Shown piece after piece: positions 12,700 to 25,899 of a DNA stretch of 64,000 nt (its first letter is position 1; every line of letters begins with the position of its first letter). A program made the position numbers and the translations under genes. Location of the stretch: positions 571,427-635,426 of the forward strand of contig JXTB01000083.1 in assembly GCA_002914805.1 (NCBI GenBank), read 5' to 3'. The notes below the pieces were generated by a model. The model worked only from the letters and a program-made list of their open reading frames with translations, did no database searches and was not told the DNA's origin. Origin of the DNA: Parasponia andersonii (lineage: Eukaryota; Streptophyta; Magnoliopsida; Rosales; Cannabaceae).

Positions 12700-15400
12700 T
12701 GTTAATTATGTTGTTGATGCGATACAGCAAATGGGTGTAGAATATCGCATCAATTGAAGTTGATGCTGGAGTAGAACAAACCGAGGGATGAGGATCGACA
12801 AAGATTTCATATCGTCTCTTGTTGGCAGTGAGGGCGGGGTGTTTGGGAATGAGAAGTTATCAAGTGGAGATGTAAAATTAGACAATAGTAAATGTATCCA
12901 TATTGATGGGGATATTCAGTCTTGTTGGAGACTAATAAGTCTATTTTGAAATCTAGGTTGTTGACTAGGGGGAACGTTACTGGCACTAGTAACTGTTTAT
13001 ATGATAAAAATTGATAGTTTCATACCTGGGTCAGGAATTAATAATTGCATTTTGAAGTCTGAGATTATTGAAGAGCACTCTAAGCGGATAGGAAAACTTC
13101 CGCAGGTTGAAGTTGTAAGTGCAATGAAGCTTCTTAAGTTTGCTGGATCTCCACAATTCAGCTCTATTGGCAATAAGCTTGTAATTGAAATTGTGTTTTT
13201 AATATTAGTCTAAATTCGAAGAAAGTTATGTATAAAGTAACCTATTAAGTAGTAAAATGTAGTTTTGTATTTGTGATATGCTCTTTATTATTTATGTTTT
13301 GTAAGAAGCGGACTGCTTGTACTTTGGTAGATCAAGGACCGGAATATTAGAAAGTAGAATTGGAAGGTGTACACGTAATGCTTCTCTTGATGTTTAATTG
13401 ACCAGCAAAACATGTGAGGTAGTTAGAGAGATTGTTCGAAAGAATATTATTTTGTATTGTGAATATATGACGAAGTATTTTTGTTTGAAATATTTTGTAT
13501 ATAGTGTGCAGAAAAAAAAGGGCAGGTCAAAGTTATCGGGCAATTGTAGTAAAATGTTCGGTAATGGACAAGTTATGAAGTACAGAGTTGGACCCTTCAA
13601 GCTTACAAGGAAGTTGAATGCTCTAAGAGATAATGAAGTTCTAGAGTATATATTTGATGAGTCTTTGCCGATGAGGTAGGTTAAAGCTAGTTACCGTACA
13701 TGATTTAAGCAACTGTTCTAATTTTTATTATGTTGTGAAAGTTAAATTTGTGTATACTTATGATTTTAGTAAATATATTATTGAGACGGTGCACATACAT
13801 ATTCAAAGGGGAATGATCCTATGTCTAAAATATGGAGATTATGCATGGGGGGAGGTAAGACTGGCAAATTTTTGTTTAAGTTGGTGTTATGACTAATTAA
13901 TTTTAATATGTGGTACGATGTTTAATAGTGATAGAATTTTAAAATGGTAACTGGCAGGTTATCAATGTGGTTACAGAGATCTTAACTGAGTTTGAGACTA
14001 ACATGCATCATGAGGAAAGGAAGGATTAGTCTTTATCAACTTGTTTGACGGTACGTTTTTGAGAACATTAGTAGAGGTTAGTTATGGTAGATTATTTTGT
14101 CATAACGCTAAGCGACATGTTTAACATTATTATATTGGAGAAGAATGAAGCAGTTTGGGTGAGCAAGCTGAGACCAAAGGTTAGGGGGAAGAATTTAATC
14201 AGGGATTTTTATATGGGCAATTTACGCTATTGCAATAAGGTAAGTAGTGAATGAAAGTAATTTATAGTTCATGATGCTATTTATGGTAATGATGAAAGTT
14301 TGTTTCGTATAACGTGTTTCTTGTAAATTTTTATTCTGATTCACAAGAAAGTGATTGGACATTGGCTGCTCCTTATTGTGTTTGAGGATTCTATTATGCA
14401 GATATAAGACTTTTTTCTTAGATCTGTTTAATCGACAGGGAGATCCGTTGTGAATGAAGTTGTGAGGACTATATGTATTTTTCAATTTTTTATATGATAT
14501 TTGGAAGAAAGTTAAATTGAACAAGGAATTAGTTATGATTTACGTGAAATAAAAAATGGAGTTCATGGCTGGTTGGTGTGCAACGAATTTTAGTGCAAAT
14601 GAATCATTGGGTACAATTAGAGAATGTAATTCTATGATAGCTGAGATATTACATGGTGTGATTTTCATGAAATCTTTTATTTGGGTTGTGGAAAAGTTGT
14701 ATAATATTCGTTTCAACACATATTCATAAACTCACACAATATTTACAAATAACGAGGTTTGTTTAGTTTGATGAATTGAAATTTTAGGTTGATAATAGTT
14801 ATACGTATATATATTGTATGATATGCTATGGTGGTGACGAAAGTGACATACTTGGTTTTTGTAGCTGATCAATTTGGATATATATTTGGCACCTGATATT
14901 GCGAAGTACAAGCCACCAGGATGGTCGTTCACAAAATTTCACATAGAGACATATAGGGATGTTCCTCAACAGAAAATTGTGGTGATTGTAGAATATATGT
15001 AATAAACTTCTTGGAATAATGTGATTGGTCGTTGCTAAGGCATTCTAATTGTAGAATATATGTAATAAACTTCTTGGAATAATGTGATTGGTCGTTGCTA
15101 AGGCATTCTAATGTACTCAACAATTATATGTTGATATTGTGGAAGTATAATACTGTATTGTTACAATTACCCCTAATAAGCCGATATTGTGGAAGTAAAA
15201 TATTGCATTGTTACAATTGGCCTTAATAAACTGATGTTTTTAATTTTATTTTGACTGCAGTATCATTCAAAAAGTGACCACGCTGAAGTTGCTGTAAATA
15301 TTATTTTATCGGATCAAAATCAGAATTAGGAGAAATTATGTCACGATGCGAAGCTATACTATAGGGAGAAGTTCACATCCTGCATTGTCAACAATGGTGG
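12700..15400 (+). pseudogene. Decayed Ulp1/C48 SUMO-protease-like gene, probably transposon-borne
   Basis: Discontinuous coding-like pieces share the forward strand: about 12690-12935 (includes MRIDKDFISSLVGSEGG), 13001-13213, 13398-13679, 13960-14030, 14880-14980 and 15255-15400. The piece near 14900 reads APDIAKYKPPGWSFTKFHIE followed by TYRDVPQQ. DVPQQ followed by an active-site DCG is typical of Ulp1 (C48) peptidases. The last piece (HDAKLYYREKFTS near 15345) resembles C-terminal ends of plant Ulp1-like proteins carried by Mutator-like elements. The expected DCG after the Gln pair is lost, and stops and frameshifts occur throughout. No terminal repeats were found, so the element type is inference. 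Confidence 0.45.
14985..15110. repeat. Exact 63-bp tandem duplication
   Basis: Two identical 63-bp copies lie head to tail (14985-15047 and 15048-15110). The absence of differences suggests a recent event, inside the otherwise strongly decayed Ulp1-like region. Confidence 0.95.
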
Positions 15401-15419
15401 TTTTGACTCTAGGTACCAA

Positions 15420-16560
15420 AAGTACAAATTTGAAGCATAAACCCTGTATGGGCGAAAATATAAAACCTGCCATAGTAGCCAGCACCCGTGGTTCCATTTT
15501 AAGAATGGTTCTTTGTAGCACTGATTTATTTTGTACAATTAGAATTGTTTCTGTACGGTGCTTGATTATTTGGTGACTGTTTTGTGGCATATTGTAGAGC
15601 TTGCATGTATAATAATACGGCTAAGGATTTAGATTAGTGTTAATGTAAATCTTTAGGTAATTGTCCTAGTAGTTTGGTATATTTTGTATGCATAAATGTA
15701 GTCTGTTATAATTGAGTGTCGCTTGTGTTGGAAGAAGGAAATGGTAAATTACATGAATTTGTCTGCATATGCTTGTTTTTATTATGATATTTCAAAACAT
15801 TAAATCAAGTGAAGCCTTTGTTATATATGAATCAATAATGAGAAGATTTGTTGCTATGATAGTTTTGTTGCGATTCCGTCCCTCTAATTTTGGCTCATTG
15901 CTAATTACTTTACTTATCTAGCCAGAAATGTGAAAAAAATAAAATTTAAATAAATTAAAAATGACAACCAAGTAAAGAATTCAACGCTCAAGCATCATTA
16001 ATGTTAAACCTTAACCGTTATTTTTTTTTTCTAAATAATAAAGACCATTATATTTCTTAGTCAAATACATAGATACAACCATCCTCAGCAAACACATGAA
16101 AGTTTAATTCTCAATTTTTTTATCTTCTCCCTAATAAACTAAAAGCACACTAAATTTTATTTCTCTTCTTTAGCAAAACCCACATAAATTGCATACAAAA
16201 ATTGATATCCTGTTCTTAAATTCACATACAATATTGTAACTTAGCCACTCTCATGACTAATACATGATATTAATTAATCCGTTGCTCTATCCACTACGAT
16301 ATAATTGACAGACTCTTCTCTATTTTTAGTAACAATAAAGTATCCTTTAAACACAACAATAAATATTTTTAGTAATAAAATCAATCAGCTTAATGACAGT
16401 CAAACTAACATAAAAATTTATATGATTTACATAATACCATTATACCGATAACGCATCAATACTTTCATCCATGAAATATAGTTGCAGTCTAAGTATACTA
16501 GTAATTAACCATTAATTCTACAAAAAAAGCATCATATTCAAGCAAATGACCCAACTAGTT
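15420..16560. other. Non-coding AT-rich DNA between two decayed genes
   Basis: I see no supported gene. Short open frames at 15346-15590 on both strands are mutual shadows of the decayed end of the Ulp1-like gene. Confidence 0.4.
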
Positions 16561-16569
16561 CTCAGGACT

Positions 16570-18080
16570 TAGCTAGATTCATAATTGAATTGTCTATTAT
16601 GTTGTCATGGAACATAAGTGATTTGCAACGCAACACATTTACCCTCGTCATGGACTGTGCCCTATACATGGAGAACCAAACACCAGACATTAACTTTCCT
16701 TACCCTATATTGTCTACTTTTGGTCAATAAGTATCAATAAACAACTATAACTACTTACATAATCGCATATACCACCACTTGTGTATGCAGCTTGCATGGC
16801 CTTTATCACATCAATACCACGACCATTGTCCAAAAATTGACTATGATAACCACACGCCTCCATGACTGTAAAAACCATCAAATGACCTTCCCATATTCTT
16901 CACCTTCTTCTTCATTTCATCTCTAACGCTATATCAAAAGCCTTAAGCTAGATGCGACCATATAGTAGTAAAAAATACCCAGTGAATAACTTAACAATCT
17001 TGTTGCAATATGATATACAATACTGAAATTTCATTATCTACATTTAACATCATAATTAATGGATTCTTACCATTGTGTCCAATATTGCAGTACCCAACAC
17101 AATAGAAATAATCTCCAGATTATTGTACACATAGACAACTTCTTCATCCATAAGAATAATTGCCAAAAATCAATGTCTTTTAGCTAATATCGGGATGTAT
17201 ATCTATAAATTCAAACATAATACAAATCTATCGTTAATCTAACCTGAAGAAACTTAATTGCATCCGTTTTAAATAAATTTTTCTCCATCTTCCTTACTAA
17301 ATAAAATAAAATTCTAAACTTCTCACAATTTGCTAGCGGACCAACCCATTTCTTCCACATCTCTACATCGCTTGCGATATCAAGCTGGAAAAGTTCATGC
17401 CTCTAACAAATAATAAAGACAATTTATTAGTATAATGAGAATATATAAATAGCAACATATAAATATGTTTAATCACTTCATGTCCTTGTATGCTTCTATT
17501 GTAACTTACACTCATAGTTGTCGGAATCTACTAATACTTTGCTCTATTTTGGCTTCTTTGACATTCATATTTTGTCAACAAGTCAGCTACAGTATTAACA
17601 ATCTGTTTACATAACCAAATACATTCGAAAATGTCAAATGCTAAATAAGATATGGCTCCACTAAAGCATTAAGTAGGACTCTTTAAATTTTAGTACTAGA
17701 TATACCCGACTATCAACTAAGCCAGTACCTCCAAGTGACAATATGTGCAATCGTCGAATTATAGCATTATCAGCCGCAAATAAAATCTCATTGCAAACAA
17801 CTCCACATAAATACCACCCGAATAATAAATAAAACAATACTAAAAATACATTGAACAGAAATAAACCTTACCTCTTTTCCATCTCCATCTCCATTTCCAT
17901 CCTAAACATGTACTTCCTGATGGCAGAATCAGGCAACATACAATTTTTTGACCGAGAATGAATTAGTTCAGACATACATTCTCCTAATCCATGATTCTTC
18001 ACCAAATTCGCACATGCTTTTGGATAAGCACCACCATAAAATTTATCAACAACTTCAGTCTCATATACCATGCATAGAAC
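16570..18080 (-). pseudogene. Decayed reverse-strand gene, family not recognised
   Basis: Reverse-strand coding-like segments follow each other: 18071-17868 (67 codons, opening MVYETEVVDKFYGGAYPKAC), about 17430-17245 (includes ELFQLDIASDVEMWKKWVGP), about 17175-17070 (MDEEVVYVYNNLEIISIVLG), about 16895-16745 (VMEACGYHSQFLDNGRGIDV) and about 16690-16580 (KLMSGVWFSMYRAQSMTRVN). They are separated by AT-rich intron-like gaps. The amino-acid composition is protein-like, unlike neighbouring AT-rich DNA. I do not recognise the family. It converges on the Ulp1-like remnant, and both may belong to one old transposon. A degraded host gene is the alternative. Confidence 0.4.
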
Positions 18081-18119
18081 ATTAGAAGGAATCTCCTAAA
18101 ACTCAATTTATAAACCACA

Positions 18120-21100
18120 AAAATCATTCTTTAATGTAGTTTAAATAGAACTATCACAACATTACGACATAGCTAAGTAAAAATATTAACTATTCAGGCA
18201 TATATGTTAATTTCCACTTAAGATTCAATATCTCACTACAAGTAATGTCATTCAGCACATCATTTTCCAAATTTTTTCCGCCTTTCAGTGTTATCTCCTC
18301 CTCCAATTCGCTCCAATGAGATCATATGTTTTTTTGTAATATCAAGTTTGTTACTTAGCCTAAAATTTTATTGTGTTTATTTAATTTATTTAATCACATA
18401 AATTAAATAGTTATGCACTAACGAATTTTGTGGAGATTGTTATGGCGGAATAGACATATGAAAGCCAAGTTTAACCATGTGTGCCCTAATAAAAAGAAAA
18501 AAAATATGCATTTCTAATTTCATGCATATAATTATTGTTTAATGTGTTGAGTATTTGATTAATTAATTTTAATATTAATCTCTTAATATATTAAATTAAT
18601 AAATAATATTGATTTTCTTTTTTAAATATATGGTATATATTTATGTATTTAAGTTTGATCAGATATATAATATGACATATATGACTACTACCATTATTAA
18701 TATGGTATGAACTTAATTAATTGTATTTACTGTTGGACTCTAAATTTGGCCCTATAGGATGATCCAAATTGAAGTTATTAATATAACTTATTTGTATTTG
18801 GACTTTAAATTCTTTAGTCCAATAATCACTTATCTTGATACAAGAAAGCTCAAATTAAAATTTCTAATAATTCTACCCTAAATTATAGATTAAGTATTAT
18901 ATGTATTATATATATATATATATATATATATTTGATTTAATANAAGATAAGAAATAAAAAAAAAAGAATAAAGTTAAATAAGTGGTGTAATTATTATTAA
19001 CTTTAATATATATATATATATATTAAGTATATTTTATGTTCACAATAAGCCTATAAACAGGGCGCTTTCTTGTGATCACAATTTACTTTCTGCTTATATT
19101 TTTTTCTACCTTTCTTTCTCTCATAATTGTGGTAGTTTATAAAGATTTCAAGAAGTTCTTTAAAGTTTTCTTCAAGATTCAAGAAAAAAGAAATCTTAGA
19201 ATTTTAATCTTTCAACATTAGTATATTTTATTACACTTAGGCTTAAATTTAATCTATGATATTTGGAGTTAAAAATTTTATTAAGGTCTAAAACTTTTAT
19301 CTTTCTATATGTCTATTTAATTTCTGGAAAGTTTTACATTTATATCTTACTCCTATGATTTTATATAAATCTTTTTATACATTTGATTGTCACCTAAGAA
19401 AAGCTAGAAAATAAATTTTGTCGAGTTTGTTCTATGATTTTAGAGGGTAAATATTTTTAATTTGAGTTGAAAAATTATTCATATATATATATATGTTAAC
19501 TCATATTCTGAAAAGTTTTGTGATGTCATAATTTTATTTTTAATCATTATTAATTTTTCTTTATATATTGCCTTTGTAACCAGTAAATCTGTATTTTTGT
19601 TTATCTAAGATAATATTATTAAAATCTTATTCTATTGGTTTTATTTAGGCTTGAAACTTTTATTAGACACTAATATATATGTCACAAGAGACTCAAAATT
19701 TTTTAGAATTTTTGGAAATATTTATAATTAATTATGATTTTCGAAATAACATATAGTTTTATAAGTTAAGTGTCATCATGAATTTTAAGATACAACTTTA
19801 AGAATTATATATACTATATCATAGTATAATTTTGAATCTCTAATTTTTTTTCTATATGTAAAAATGTGTTAGAGATGCTCTCTTAAAATATCAAGATTTT
19901 TCGGTATATAGAAATAATTCTATATAATTCAAGAATGGTTTGGTGCTTTAATAGTTTTTATCAAATTTCATTTTATAGATTAGAAATTAGTAAAAATATG
20001 ATAAACTTATTAAAAAAATTCTAAATAATTTTCTATAACTTTATTTTTATGTTAAATATTGTCTATAAAATTTCAAAATAAATAGAATTTTGCACTAGAA
20101 TATAAAATTCTTTAAGTATGTGTTGCTTAATGAAAGTTTTACAGTTTTTAGTTGTATATGTTATGAAATATAATTTTATAATTTTATAATTTTATAATTA
20201 TATGATATGAGTATTTTTTTTTGTAAGACATATAGATATATTTCTAGTAGCATGTATTAATATATATAATGAATATTGTTGCATGAATATTAATAAAAAA
20301 AAGGATAAAAAGAGGCACGTGGTTACAACAAGGTCGAGTATGTGGAATTTCACTATAAGCACAAATAAAATTTGTAAGGACCTAAGGTAAGTAAATCTCA
20401 CCCTATGTGTTTATATGAAAAATTATGTGCTATTTATGATGTAATTATGATTATACTAATATATTATTATATATTCTGTAATAATAATTACATTAAATAT
20501 GTAAATATGTCATGAACTTATGCATACATAATTGCACGAAAAAAATTACGATTTTTAATGAAATTAATTTTTTAAAAGTATTATGTATCCAAAGCTATGT
20601 TTTAAGAAAAACGTTTTCTTTAAGTATATGTTAACTTCTTGAAATGAGTGTAGGCAACTGACTGATTTACCTACAGCTACTATGTTAATAACGAAAGTTT
20701 AAACTGCGATACTAGTCATTATAATACGATAACTACATGAGATCCGAATAGCTATAGGGTTACATATGCTTGTCATGATACTACTTTTATGGCCTATTAC
20801 TTCTGATAGATTTGGCATTACACTATATTGAGCTCAAACATGAAAAATTTATGAAATAAAAATATTTATGAACAAGATTTTTTTTTTAAAAAAAATGATA
20901 CATAGTTATGGTTCTAAAAGTATGCTATTCATGTGACATGACATTCATTGTATGCATGGGATTTACTTACTGGGCGCAAACTCATTCCATTTATTTAAAT
21001 TTTCCAAATGAGTAATAATTCTTATTGGAAGTTGGTTGGCGGTGGTGGAATCCCAAATGACAATAAAATATTTTAAGCAATTTTATGTTTTTACTTTTAA

Positions 21101-21420
21101 GTATTTAATTATTTGACCAAAATGAGTGGTTTTATTTTTATGAACTGTATGAATTTAATTTCTATTTTGAGACTTAATTTCAATTATGCAGTAAAATAAA
21201 TCTTCATTAAAAAATATTTCTTTAATTTAATTACGAATAATATTGTTTAAAAGAAAACAAAATTTTCAAAAAAAAATGGTTAATCTTTCGCTTTAATTTT
21301 TTAAGATAAAACTATAAATTGATATTTCTTTTTAATCTAAATTTACATAATGTTATATTTTCCCTACTCGTTAGCCTCTTGTGCTCGACAACTCTTTCCT
21401 CCATTATACTCCTTCCTACA
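18120..21420. other. Very AT-rich intergenic DNA with TA microsatellites and one ambiguous base
   Basis: No gene is supported. TA runs occur at about 18907-18931 and 19010-19022. Base 18943, just after the longer TA run, is N, so the assembly is uncertain there. The longest open frames are low-complexity. Confidence 0.55.
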
Positions 21421-21426
21421 TTATCA

Positions 21427-22148
21427 TTATCTAAAAAAAAATACAATCACAATCCATTGAACTAATCTTCTCACTCTCACAGACAATTTCTTCAGTATCA
21501 TGTAACTCAACAATCTCAATGTCACGACGAATCTCTGTCGCCATAAGCTTAGTTTTTTCATCCGATTTGTGTCATCATTATAACCATGCTTGTTGTCTTC
21601 CCGCACTATGAAATCATTACCATATCCATCCCCTTTGTTTTCACTCCTAACCATGAAATCATCACCTTCAATTCGATTATCTTCATATTGTGATTCAATA
21701 TCCCTATTACTAGCTTCCCCTACAATGACACAATTTAATTTCATAACCGGTTTGTCTGCCCAGTCATCCTCAAAAGATACCTCATTTCCAACAACTTGGA
21801 CTCTATCATCTAAGCCACCTTTTAACTCAATACATTCTTCATCACAATACACAAGGGTATCACTAATCTCAATCCCCCTACTCGTGCACGTCATGCTCTC
21901 TAACCCACTAATTGACAAACCATACAAAACCCATGTGCTACAGCTTCCATCAAGACTATATTGTTCACTTTCCAATGACCCAATTAGTGTATCAATAAAT
22001 GACTTTCAATCTTTGTCCCTACTACGTTCAATCTCCCTACTCTGTATAATCATATCCATCATACAATGAATTCGACCTTTAGTTACAACAATTTCTTTAA
22101 CGTGTGTACCGAGCCACTCCAATATTTGACTCGTAAAATTCTCTGTCA
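21427..22148 (-). pseudogene. Decayed acidic protein gene, unrecognised
   Basis: From an ATG at 22148 the reverse strand reads MTENFTSQILEWLGTHVKEI and continues with one in-frame stop near 22005, then an open stretch 21975-21560 rich in Asp/Glu (for example VSFEDDWADKP). A frameshift near 21545-21575 switches to a frame reading ATEIRRDIEIVELHDTEEIV. With those two lesions repaired in thought only, it would be an acidic protein of about 235 residues or more. I cannot assign a domain. It could be the 5' part of the decayed reverse-strand gene at 16.6-18.1 kb. Confidence 0.4.
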
Positions 22149-22739
22149 TTTTCAACCTAACATATTACACTACATAAGAACAATACAAACACAGATCAAA
22201 CAACAATGGTCGAACAATATGAACTAAAAAAAATACAAAAAAAAATCCACCACTTTTCGATCATTCATATACCATATAACAATTAGCAAAACACAATAAA
22301 AGCCATTCGTTCCAACATGACATAATTTTTAGACCATATACTTCCTTCCCCCATAACAAGTTTAACATTAACTTAAGAATATCATCACCTAATTATACAA
22401 CAACATTTCAGTGATTATGCATACTAATTGCATAAGAATTGCACAAGAATTTTTATACCATATACCATATTTCCCACCATATAAGACTTGTTATTCACAT
22501 GAAAAGTCTATTTCCTTCATACGCATTTAACTCAAAAATTGGAAAACTCATTATACTAATTTATCACAATTGAATTCCCGCTTAATCCTACTGCTACATC
22601 AACTTCAATCCCCACTCAACCATATATTTCGATATAAAATCAGTCATACCCGATAACCACAAATTTAAAGCCCTCAAAATTATATTATTAATTTATTAAT
22701 TAACCAAAAACCTGAATCCACCCAAACAAAACTACAGGT

Positions 22740-22892
22740 ACAATTCTCACCTCAAAATGCGGAGCCTACCACAATCGAGTTTCACCCAATAACATGGTCG
22801 TCCTCCTTAAAAACTATTATCCACACCTCAAATTTCTGCCGCTATCGAGATCTAGTTTCATCCAACAAAATGATCGTCCTCCTTAAAGACCA
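22740..22892. repeat. Degenerate tandem repeat, left of the gypsy insertion
   Basis: Two degenerate units of about 75-80 bp are visible, each ending in TCGTCCTCCTTAAA (at about 22799 and 22873). The second unit includes CTCAAATTTCTGCCGCTATC. Matching units continue on the far side of the retrotransposon at 37081. Confidence 0.6.
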
Positions 22893-23694
22893 TGTGGGAC
22901 CTGTTCCTAAAACATACTCTACATAGACGATTAAGTGGTAGAACATGTCACAAGTGGGGTACACCGTCTGACACATATCCAGAGTGACTGATTAAAGGCC
23001 ACGTGAGTCGCACGTAGTACCGCATAGGCCCATGGGATATCCGAGGCCAAGGTTGAACCCATCTCAGACCCTGGATAGATTTGACCCAATATGATTCTTA
23101 CCTCGACTGTTGGGGGTCGAGAGCCTCAAGGATCTTCCGTCAGAATATCGTGGGAAGTAGCTCACCACTTCAGACCCAGACAGAGCATTTAATGTGATCC
23201 TGGGTAGGTGTGCACAGTGGGCAAGTCATCCTGACAGAGTGGCGGCTTGTCAAAATCTCACCTCCGATAGGCTGGAGTCGTAGGGGACGGTGGAAAACAG
23301 GCCGTGATGATGCAAGGGAGGTCACGGTAATCACGACCCGTGATTTCTGGAGTAAGTCATGATGGAAAAAGATACTCAATCTTGGGATTGAGAGCCAGAA
23401 AGTTCCCAGTTCCAGGATTATACATATAAGCCTTGTTTCCTCTCTAAAGAGAGACAAGAGACAATACAATATACAAAAAAACGTTTACAAAGAAAAATTA
23501 AATTCTTGCTGTTCAATCTCAGAGATAAATCACTGACTTAAGCATGGAAGAGTCTTTGCAGGTGGCCACCTCCACCTCTCTGTCTCAGCCCGAAGCTAAA
23601 GATATTCCGGGATAGCAAGAATATGTAGATAGTTGGTGGATATCTCGTTAGCAGTTTAGAGACACATGGACGATCAGTAAGAATAGCACCAACA
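22893..23694 (+). repeat. 5' LTR of the composite gypsy element (802 bp)
   Basis: It begins TGTGGGACC and ends CCAACA, the TG...CA convention. It aligns along its length with 33513-34298 and, in its 3' part, with 36518-37080. The TATACATATAAGCC stretch near 23418 is a plausible core promoter. Confidence 0.92.
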
Positions 23695-23715
23695 GTTTGG
23701 CGCCGTGTGTGGAAA
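23695..23715 (+). promoter_or_regulatory. Primer binding site
   Basis: TTGGCGCCGTGTGTGG follows the LTR end almost directly. TGG would pair with the CCA end of a tRNA; which tRNA was not determined. The second element has TTGGCACCGTCTGTGGGAA at the same place. Confidence 0.7.
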
Positions 23716-23789
23716 ACAGTTGAGCGAGAGAGAAGAAATAGGAGACCCGCGATCGCGCTCTCCCCGAACAAAAGGCCATACAATGTCCA

Positions 23790-25365
23790 ATGGCACCCTC
23801 AAGAATGACAACCAGGAGCACACGTCCTGATGCCGAAGGGAGCTCCTGGGAAGTATGACCAAGTCTTGAGCAAAAGCTAGACCAAATACTTGCCGCCCTG
23901 GCAAAAACAAACTGGAAGGCAGAGATGGCCCACGAGACTGTCCTGAGTTTAAAAGACGAAGTTGCGGAGATGCGCAGAGATAATGCCCGCCTCGAAGAGC
24001 TGTTGGCAAGTGAAGCCTGGAGCGGGCGAATGGAGGACTTTGATGAAGAGGTCCAACAAGAATCCGAGGGCCAACAACCGATAGAAACCCCCGCCCCATC
24101 CAGATCGTGGATGCAGGGGGAGTAGTAGAGTCAGACAAGGCATTTTTGGGCCAGAGCAGCGTTGGACAGAAGGCACCAGGAAGGCCCATTAGGTGCACTT
24201 CCCAACTGGAAATAAAAGATGATGACAGAGCTAAGTAAGAGGCTCAGAGCCCATCACAGCCAAACCCCCAATGATCTGGTAGAGTAGACCGTACGAGGAA
24301 TCAATCGGACAGCCTTCGTTGATTGGATCCAGTTGGAGCCCAAGCTGAAGAACTTCAGAATCCCAACCTTCAGACCATTCGAGGGAAAGACTGATCCCTT
24401 CGATCACATATACCACTTCCAATAGAAGATGGCCTTGGAGACCAGGGATGAGGCTGTGACTTGTAAAGTCTTCTCCACCACCTTGGTGAGGCCGGCACTG
24501 CTGTGGTTTAGACAACTCCCAGAGAAGTCTATAAACAGGTTTGAAGACTTTTGCAAACTGTTCTTAAAGCAGTACGCGGGTGCCCAGAGGCAGCAGAAAA
24601 TCATGCGAGACCTTGACCAGTTGGAGCAATCTATGAGCAAGTCTTCAAGAGAATACTTGTCGCATTTCCTGGAGGTAATGTCCTCGGTGCACAACGCCGA
24701 CTCGGTGCAAGCCGCGAGCTCGTTCGTCAGGGACCTACATCCAGGGTTGATGTTGTCGGACTATCTGCTATTGAATTTGCCGTATGACATGGCAGATGTC
24801 TAGGCAAAGTCGGAGGGGGTATTTAGGGTGCTAGAAAGCCACTAGAAAGCGCCCAAGAACTCCGCCACGATAACAACAGCGCTGGCGCAAACCTTGGTCC
24901 CACAAGGAATGAAGAGGCCTGTGTCGGCCCAGGGGCCATTTCTAAAGCAGGAAGCCCCAACTCGAGGCGGTCAAGAGAGCGGTAAGAGGAGGAAGACGTT
25001 TAAGGATCCTCTGCCAAAATATGAGCTCAACACGCTGATCGATGTAATCTACCTCCAAAATAAGGATAGAGGCAATTTCAAAGACCCGCCCAAGTCTGGT
25101 GTTCCTGAGCATATAAAAAATAGGAGTAGGTACTGCCAATTTCACAGAAATCACGGGCATAATACCGTCAACTGTCGCAGCCTTTATGAGCAGGTTATGA
25201 TGGCAATCTAAGCTGGAGAGTTGAATCAGTATGTGAAGATGGGCGGGAACCAGTCGAAGGAAGACGCCGTCAGACCCGAGAAGGGAAAGCAGACCCAAGC
25301 CTCTGGGTCGGGAGAACAGACTCTGAGGATAGTTCCAATGATCATAGGCAGAGAACCGAGAAAAG
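23790..25365 (+). pseudogene. gypsy gag (capsid and nucleocapsid), degraded
   Basis: It starts at an ATG (23790) shared in position and context with the gag of the second element at 40542 (MAPSRMTTRS). The N-terminal part is predicted coiled coil. The Retrotrans_gag domain lies at 24429-24803 (ALLWFRQLPEKSINRFEDFC). Around 25129-25190 a Cys/His motif reads YCQFHRNHGHNTVNC, the nucleocapsid-type knuckle seen in Tat elements. Several in-frame stops (for example near 23858, 24124 and 24802) break it, so no full Gag can be made. Confidence 0.85.
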
Positions 25366-25366
25366 G

Positions 25367-25890
25367 GTGAAGTGCCTGAGGGGGATGGGCCATTCTGTGA
25401 ATTGTATGATGATGGAAGAAAGCTACGCCTCAGCCACCCCCATCACCTTCACCCAAGAAGATCTGACCATAGTGTGCTTGCCTCATAATAACCCCTTGGT
25501 GATTAAGCTACAGATTGATTCTGTGTTAGTCAGAAGGGTCCTAATCGACGGCAGAAGCAGCGTCGATGTCCTATTGCTTAGCATGTTCAAGAGCATGAGC
25601 CTGGATCGAAACGCGCTCAGGCCGACCTGTCAGCCACTGCTTACCTTTAACGGCGCTAGGGTTATCCCTTAGGTGTCGTGACTCTGAAGGTTTGTGCTAT
25701 AAAAAGATGCCTGGAAGTGGATTTTGTCATCATCGACTGCCAGTCTTCCTTCAACGTCATCATGGGGAGAGGGTGGATCCACGCCATGCATGGAGTTACC
25801 TCCACCCTCCACCAGGTCTTGAGATGTCTATTAAAAGACGGCACTTACACGATAGACGTTAAATGTTTTAATCGCCCTGGGTGGGCCTGA
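25367..25890 (+). pseudogene. gypsy aspartic protease region, degraded
   Basis: The segment reads RRVLIDGRSSVDVLLLSMF, where the family has LIDGGSS; the catalytic Asp is kept but the following Gly-Ser positions are altered. A stop at 25671 and a frame change split it, and it resumes with VDFVIIDCQSSFNVIMGRGW. The inverted copy at 35816-36430 has the cleaner VLIDGGSNVD. Confidence 0.82.
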
Positions 25891-25899
25891 AGTGAACGC

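Noticed and set aside
23674-24198. Reverse-strand frames opposite gag
   Set aside because: No family similarity; the forward strand is colinear with gag of the second element.
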